NCBI GenBank assembly: GCA_031254995.1 | Contig: JAIRTJ010000154.1 | Span: 1 to 9,794, forward strand | Direction of reading: 5' to 3' | DNA length: 9,794 bases | Source of the DNA: Eubacteriales Family XIII. Incertae Sedis bacterium | GTDB lineage: Bacteria; Bacillota; Clostridia; Peptostreptococcales; Anaerovoracaceae | In this document: positions 7,156-9,794 of the stretch, in pieces | Position numbering within the stretch: the stretch's first letter is position 1 | How the letters are laid out: the number at the start of each line of letters is the position of its first letter | Position numbers and translations under genes: made by a program | The notes under the pieces: model-generated | Databases searched by the model: none | What the model was told of the DNA's origin: nothing | Seen by the model: the letters and a program-made list of their open reading frames with translations, nothing else

Positions 7156-8594
7156 CGATCGCTCCCCGCATTCCCGTCGAGAATTTCTATCTCGATCTGT
7201 ATTCTGTATTCTCCCGTTTCGAGTTGCGTTCGTTCGACTGATTCCGTGATGATCACGCGCCCCGAATCGTTGATTCGGCTCTTGTTTCCGTCGAATTCGC
7301 TCGCGTAGCTCTTTGTGAGGTCGATGAGCAATCGCTCCTTGTCGTCATATACCATTTCGTTGATCTTGGCGTTCGCCAAAAGATCGTCGCCCAATTCGGA
7401 AAGAAGGGATCCCCATCGCGATTCCTTTTCCGCGAGCAAAGTCTCTCCGGGCTTGTAACTTCGCAATTCGGAAAGCGCTTCGCGATATTTTTGCAACTCG
7501 CTCCGTGCGTCCGCGTACTGTTCCGTTTTTACGATTTCGCGACGCGATTCCGTTTCTTTCTCAAGGATGCGATTATAGACCGGGAGCATGAATGACAGGA
7601 GGATTGCGAGCATCACGGCGCCGGCGCAGATCAATCTCGTCGCGTCGCCCAGGGTGCGTCGTTCCTCGCCGCCATAGAGATAATTCAGGGATTTGTTCAA
7701 CTTGAAATCCAAACCCGCGTCCGCGAAAACCTCCGAGAACATATGTTCCTTCTTCGCGAGTTCATCCGTAAGACTTATGCGATCGCCGATGTATTTTCGC
7801 AAACGGCCTATGGGAACCCAGGGAATGCCGCAAGACGCGAACTTCTTTTCCAATTCCGCCGTTACGGAGCGGTCGCCCGACAGGATCACGGAATAATCGG
7901 TATCCTTGTGCGATTCCAAGCGACGGACGCAAGAGGAAACGATATCGGCGTCGCGACTTTCCTCCAGGCGAATAAGACCTTCGGGAGAGTACACGGCCAT
8001 GCGAAGTCGGCCGGATTCCGCGTCGAAGCAGATCAACACTTCCTTCGATTCGGGAAATTCCGCTCTGACGGACGATATCAAGGGGCGGAGAAGTCTCTCA
8101 TACGCGGCGAGCGCCGACCCCGCGAAACGCAACTTGTATCCTCTCGTTTTCAACGCCCGTTGCATTTTGTCGAGAAAATCGTATTTCACGCCCATGATCG
8201 CGCGGACGCGCATATGCTCCGGATTGAGATGCATTCCGTAATCCATATCCTCGATGATGCACTCTGACATCTCCGCTCCGAGCGTCTGCTCGGCTTCGAT
8301 GCGCCGCAGGATCCGCAGCTGTTTTCCGCTCAGGAATTTCAACGAGTATTCCCTGAAAAATCCCGTCTCGCAGTCGAAGAAAAGTTCGAGGTTCTTCCCC
8401 GCGATGCGTCCGCGCGCCAACGCGTCCGCGATGAAATTGGCGAGTTCTTCGGGCTTGTGCCGCATCTTGTCGCCGAGCAAAGCGTTCGGCAACGGAAATC
8501 TTCGGACTCCGCTAAGGCGAAATCCGCTTCTTTCCGAAAACCCAACGGATGCCCTGATATGGGTCTGTTCGACTGTGACGCATACGATTTCCAT
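7152..8594 (-). CDS. PilM-PilN fusion, type IV pilus assembly platform
   Basis: A 480-residue protein combining two normally separate pilus proteins. Residues 1 to about 285 resemble PilM, an actin-like cytoplasmic protein; the second actin-type strand-turn is seen as ICFDAESGRLRMAVY (188-202) and ILSGD at 237-241. The first nucleotide motif, usually close to DIGSSS, reads VTVEQT (6-11), so ATP binding may be weak or lost. Residues 286-320 form a linker containing KLNKSLNYLYGG (298-309), which may correspond to the PilN N-terminal motif (INLLP-like) that docks on PilM. One membrane helix (about 321-344) is followed by a coiled coil (345-405) and a small domain (407-470) typical of PilN outside the membrane. 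The ATG at 8594 has AAGGA 6 bases upstream. The stop overlaps the pilO start. The PilN half is clearer than the PilM half, whose sequence is divergent. Confidence 0.8.
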   Translation of the reverse strand: MEIVCVTVEQTHIRASVGFSERSGFRLSGVRRFPLPNALLGDKMRHKPEELANFIADALARGRIAGKNLELFFDCETGFFREYSLKFLSGKQLRILRRIEAEQTLGAEMSECIIEDMDYGMHLNPEHMRVRAIMGVKYDFLDKMQRALKTRGYKLRFAGSALAAYERLLRPLISSVRAEFPESKEVLICFDAESGRLRMAVYSPEGLIRLEESRDADIVSSCVRRLESHKDTDYSVILSGDRSVTAELEKKFASCGIPWVPIGRLRKYIGDRISLTDELAKKEHMFSEVFADAGLDFKLNKSLNYLYGGEERRTLGDATRLICAGAVMLAILLSFMLPVYNRILEKETESRREIVKTEQYADARSELQKYREALSELRSYKPGETLLAEKESRWGSLLSELGDDLLANAKINEMVYDDKERLLIDLTKSYASEFDGNKSRINDSGRVIITESVERTQLETGEYRIQIEIEILDGNAGSDR

Positions 8595-8647
8595 TCGCGT
8601 TCCTTATTGCGCGCAACCGTCGGCAAACTCGGCGGCGGTCGTTCGCA

Positions 8648-9794
8648 TTATCCCCAAAGCTCTTCATCGCTCGGCACGGGATTGTCCGGCATACAGTCCG
8701 CGATTCGAGAGATGTTGACCAAATGTTTCCACGTTAAATTTTCAGAAATGCTGTTGCCGCCCCAACTGCCGCAACCCAAGGTGTTCGTAGCGGCCAAACC
8801 GTTGAAAAAACTGCCGCCCGCGTTCGTCGACGAACTTTGATTTATGACGAATCTGCTCACGTTGAGATTCAGCGCCGCGTATTCTATGTGCTCCCTGTTC
8901 CCGGAATGAATGCAGACGCTGTGTCCCTTTCCGTCGCATTCGAGATTTTGCGCCGCGATATCCGTCGCCTCGCGAAAATCATCGTACGAGAAAATAGAGA
9001 GAACGGGACACATCTTTTCGCGGGAGAGCACGTCCTCTCGGCCCGGCCCTTTTGCGACGACGGCGATGACGCGCGTACTCTCGGGAAGATCCAGACCCGC
9101 CGCCTTTGCCGTTTCGTACGCGGAGCGACCCACCGGATCCCTTCTCATCTCCCCGTTTTCATCGAAGAGCGCGTTTCGAACGGCGTCAGCCCGCGGCTCG
9201 TCTTCGATGACCGCAGCGCCTGCGGCTTCGAGTTCTTTCGCCAACTCGGCGAATCGCTCCCTCGGCGCGATGACGGACTGTTCGCCCGTGCAGATGATTC
9301 CGTTGTCAAAGGCTCGCCCGGCCACTATCATCGGAACGACCGTCCTCAGATCGACATCCGAATCGACAATGCACTGAACGTTGCCGGCTCCCACGCCCAA
9401 GGCGGGTTTGCCGCTGCTGTAAGCGGCCTTCACCAAGCCCGCGCCTCCCGTAGCCACGACCGTATCGGCGCGGGATATGAGCAGTCTCGTGTTTTCTCGA
9501 GACTGAACGTCCAATATCTGCACAAGGTGCTTCGGCGCGCCGATTTTCGCCAGGGCTTCGTTTATGAGTCTCACCGTGTACGCGCTCGATGAAGCGGCGG
9601 CGTGATGCGGCGTAATGATGATGGCGTTGGCTCCCTTCACCGCGAACATCGCGTTGCTCATCGGCGTGACGATGGGATTTGTCACGGGCGTGATCGCCGC
9701 GACCGCGCCTACGGGCTTCGCGATCTCCGTGATTCCCGTATCCGCGTGGCGCGCGATGATGCCGATGCTCTTCTTCCCCCGCAGATCGTTCCAT
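8648..9794 (-). CDS. CoA-acylating aldehyde dehydrogenase, C-terminal part
   Basis: Partial gene: the N-terminus lies beyond base 9794. The last 381 residues are visible, against roughly 460-490 for the whole family. It belongs to the EutE/SucD/AdhE-N group, which interconverts an aldehyde plus CoA and NAD(P)+ with an acyl-CoA. Evidence in order: HADTGITEIAKPVG and PVTNPIVTP near the visible start, KGANAIIITPHH, ATGGAGLVKAAYSSGKPALG (nucleotide-binding region), the catalytic cysteine in NGIICTGEQSVI (visible residue 168), and the C-terminal GCGSWGGNS followed by TWKHLVNISRIA. It ends at TAA (8650-8648) without an iron alcohol dehydrogenase domain, so it is not AdhE. Substrate (acetaldehyde, succinate semialdehyde, sulfoacetaldehyde or other) cannot be settled. 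A GTG at 9685 is an internal valine, not the start, because the homologous frame continues upstream to the edge. It lies 53 bases before the PilM-PilN gene with no clear terminator between. Confidence 0.9.
   Translation of the reverse strand, partial: WNDLRGKKSIGIIARHADTGITEIAKPVGAVAAITPVTNPIVTPMSNAMFAVKGANAIIITPHHAAASSSAYTVRLINEALAKIGAPKHLVQILDVQSRENTRLLISRADTVVATGGAGLVKAAYSSGKPALGVGAGNVQCIVDSDVDLRTVVPMIVAGRAFDNGIICTGEQSVIAPRERFAELAKELEAAGAAVIEDEPRADAVRNALFDENGEMRRDPVGRSAYETAKAAGLDLPESTRVIAVVAKGPGREDVLSREKMCPVLSIFSYDDFREATDIAAQNLECDGKGHSVCIHSGNREHIEYAALNLNVSRFVINQSSSTNAGGSFFNGLAATNTLGCGSWGGNSISENLTWKHLVNISRIADCMPDNPVPSDEELWG

Noticed and set aside
8595..8647. Terminator between the aldehyde dehydrogenase and PilM-PilN genes
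   Set aside because: Short complementary ACCG/CGGT segments exist but form no stable stem and no T run follows.
8648..9685. GTG at 9685 as the start of the aldehyde dehydrogenase
   Set aside because: The same frame continues upstream to the window edge with conserved family sequence (HADTGITEIAKPVG), so this GTG is an internal valine.
1..9794. CRISPR arrays, insertion sequences, tRNA or rRNA genes
   Set aside because: No regularly spaced repeats, transposase frames, terminal inverted repeats or tRNA-like cloverleaf sequences were seen; nearly the whole window is filled by recognisable minus-strand genes.

Overview
All recognisable genes in this window lie on the minus strand, so the biological reading direction runs from base 9794 down to base 1. 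The sequence is moderately GC-rich. It has strong Shine-Dalgarno sites, TTG as well as ATG starts, a dCMP deaminase gene directly followed by a TagO/WecA-type gene, and clostridial-style metabolism (CoA-acylating aldehyde dehydrogenase, Ech/complex I-like proton-conducting subunit, MetH without a reactivation domain). Together these suggest an anaerobic Firmicute, probably a member of the Clostridia. That assignment is inference; no rRNA or other taxonomic marker is present.

Layout in transcription order: (1) the 3' part of a CoA-acylating aldehyde dehydrogenase gene (9794-8648); (2) a fused PilM-PilN type IV pilus protein (8594-7152) and a PilO-like protein (7155-6598), joined by a 4-base ATGA overlap; (3) truA, tRNA pseudouridine synthase (6568-5795); (4) a PAS-GGDEF-EAL cyclic-di-GMP protein (5798-4056), overlapping truA by ATGA; (5) a two-domain MetH (homocysteine and methyltetrahydrofolate modules only, 4043-2304); (6) a ComEB-type dCMP deaminase (2151-1690); (7) a WecA/TagO-type glycan initiator (1683-544); (8) after a well-formed sigma-A promoter and a structured leader, the 5' end of an Ech/NuoL-like proton-conducting membrane subunit (412-1, cut by the window).

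Genes 2 to 5 are tightly packed (ATGA overlaps, or gaps of 12 and 29 bases) and probably share a transcript. A 152-base gap separates metH from the dCMP deaminase, and 6 bases separate the deaminase from wecA. The pilus inner-membrane platform next to a probable cyclic-di-GMP phosphodiesterase is the most suggestive functional link. The metabolic genes around them (thymidylate precursor, methionine, tRNA modification, cell-wall glycan initiation) look like ordinary housekeeping functions.

Nothing here proves a new system. The points most worth a second look are the PilM-PilN fusion with an eroded actin-type nucleotide motif, the DGDEF variant of the GGDEF site, the MetH without a cobalamin domain, and the promoter plus terminator-like nested hairpins in front of the membrane-subunit gene. 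There is no gene-free stretch longer than 300 bases; the longest gaps are 2152-2303 and 413-543.
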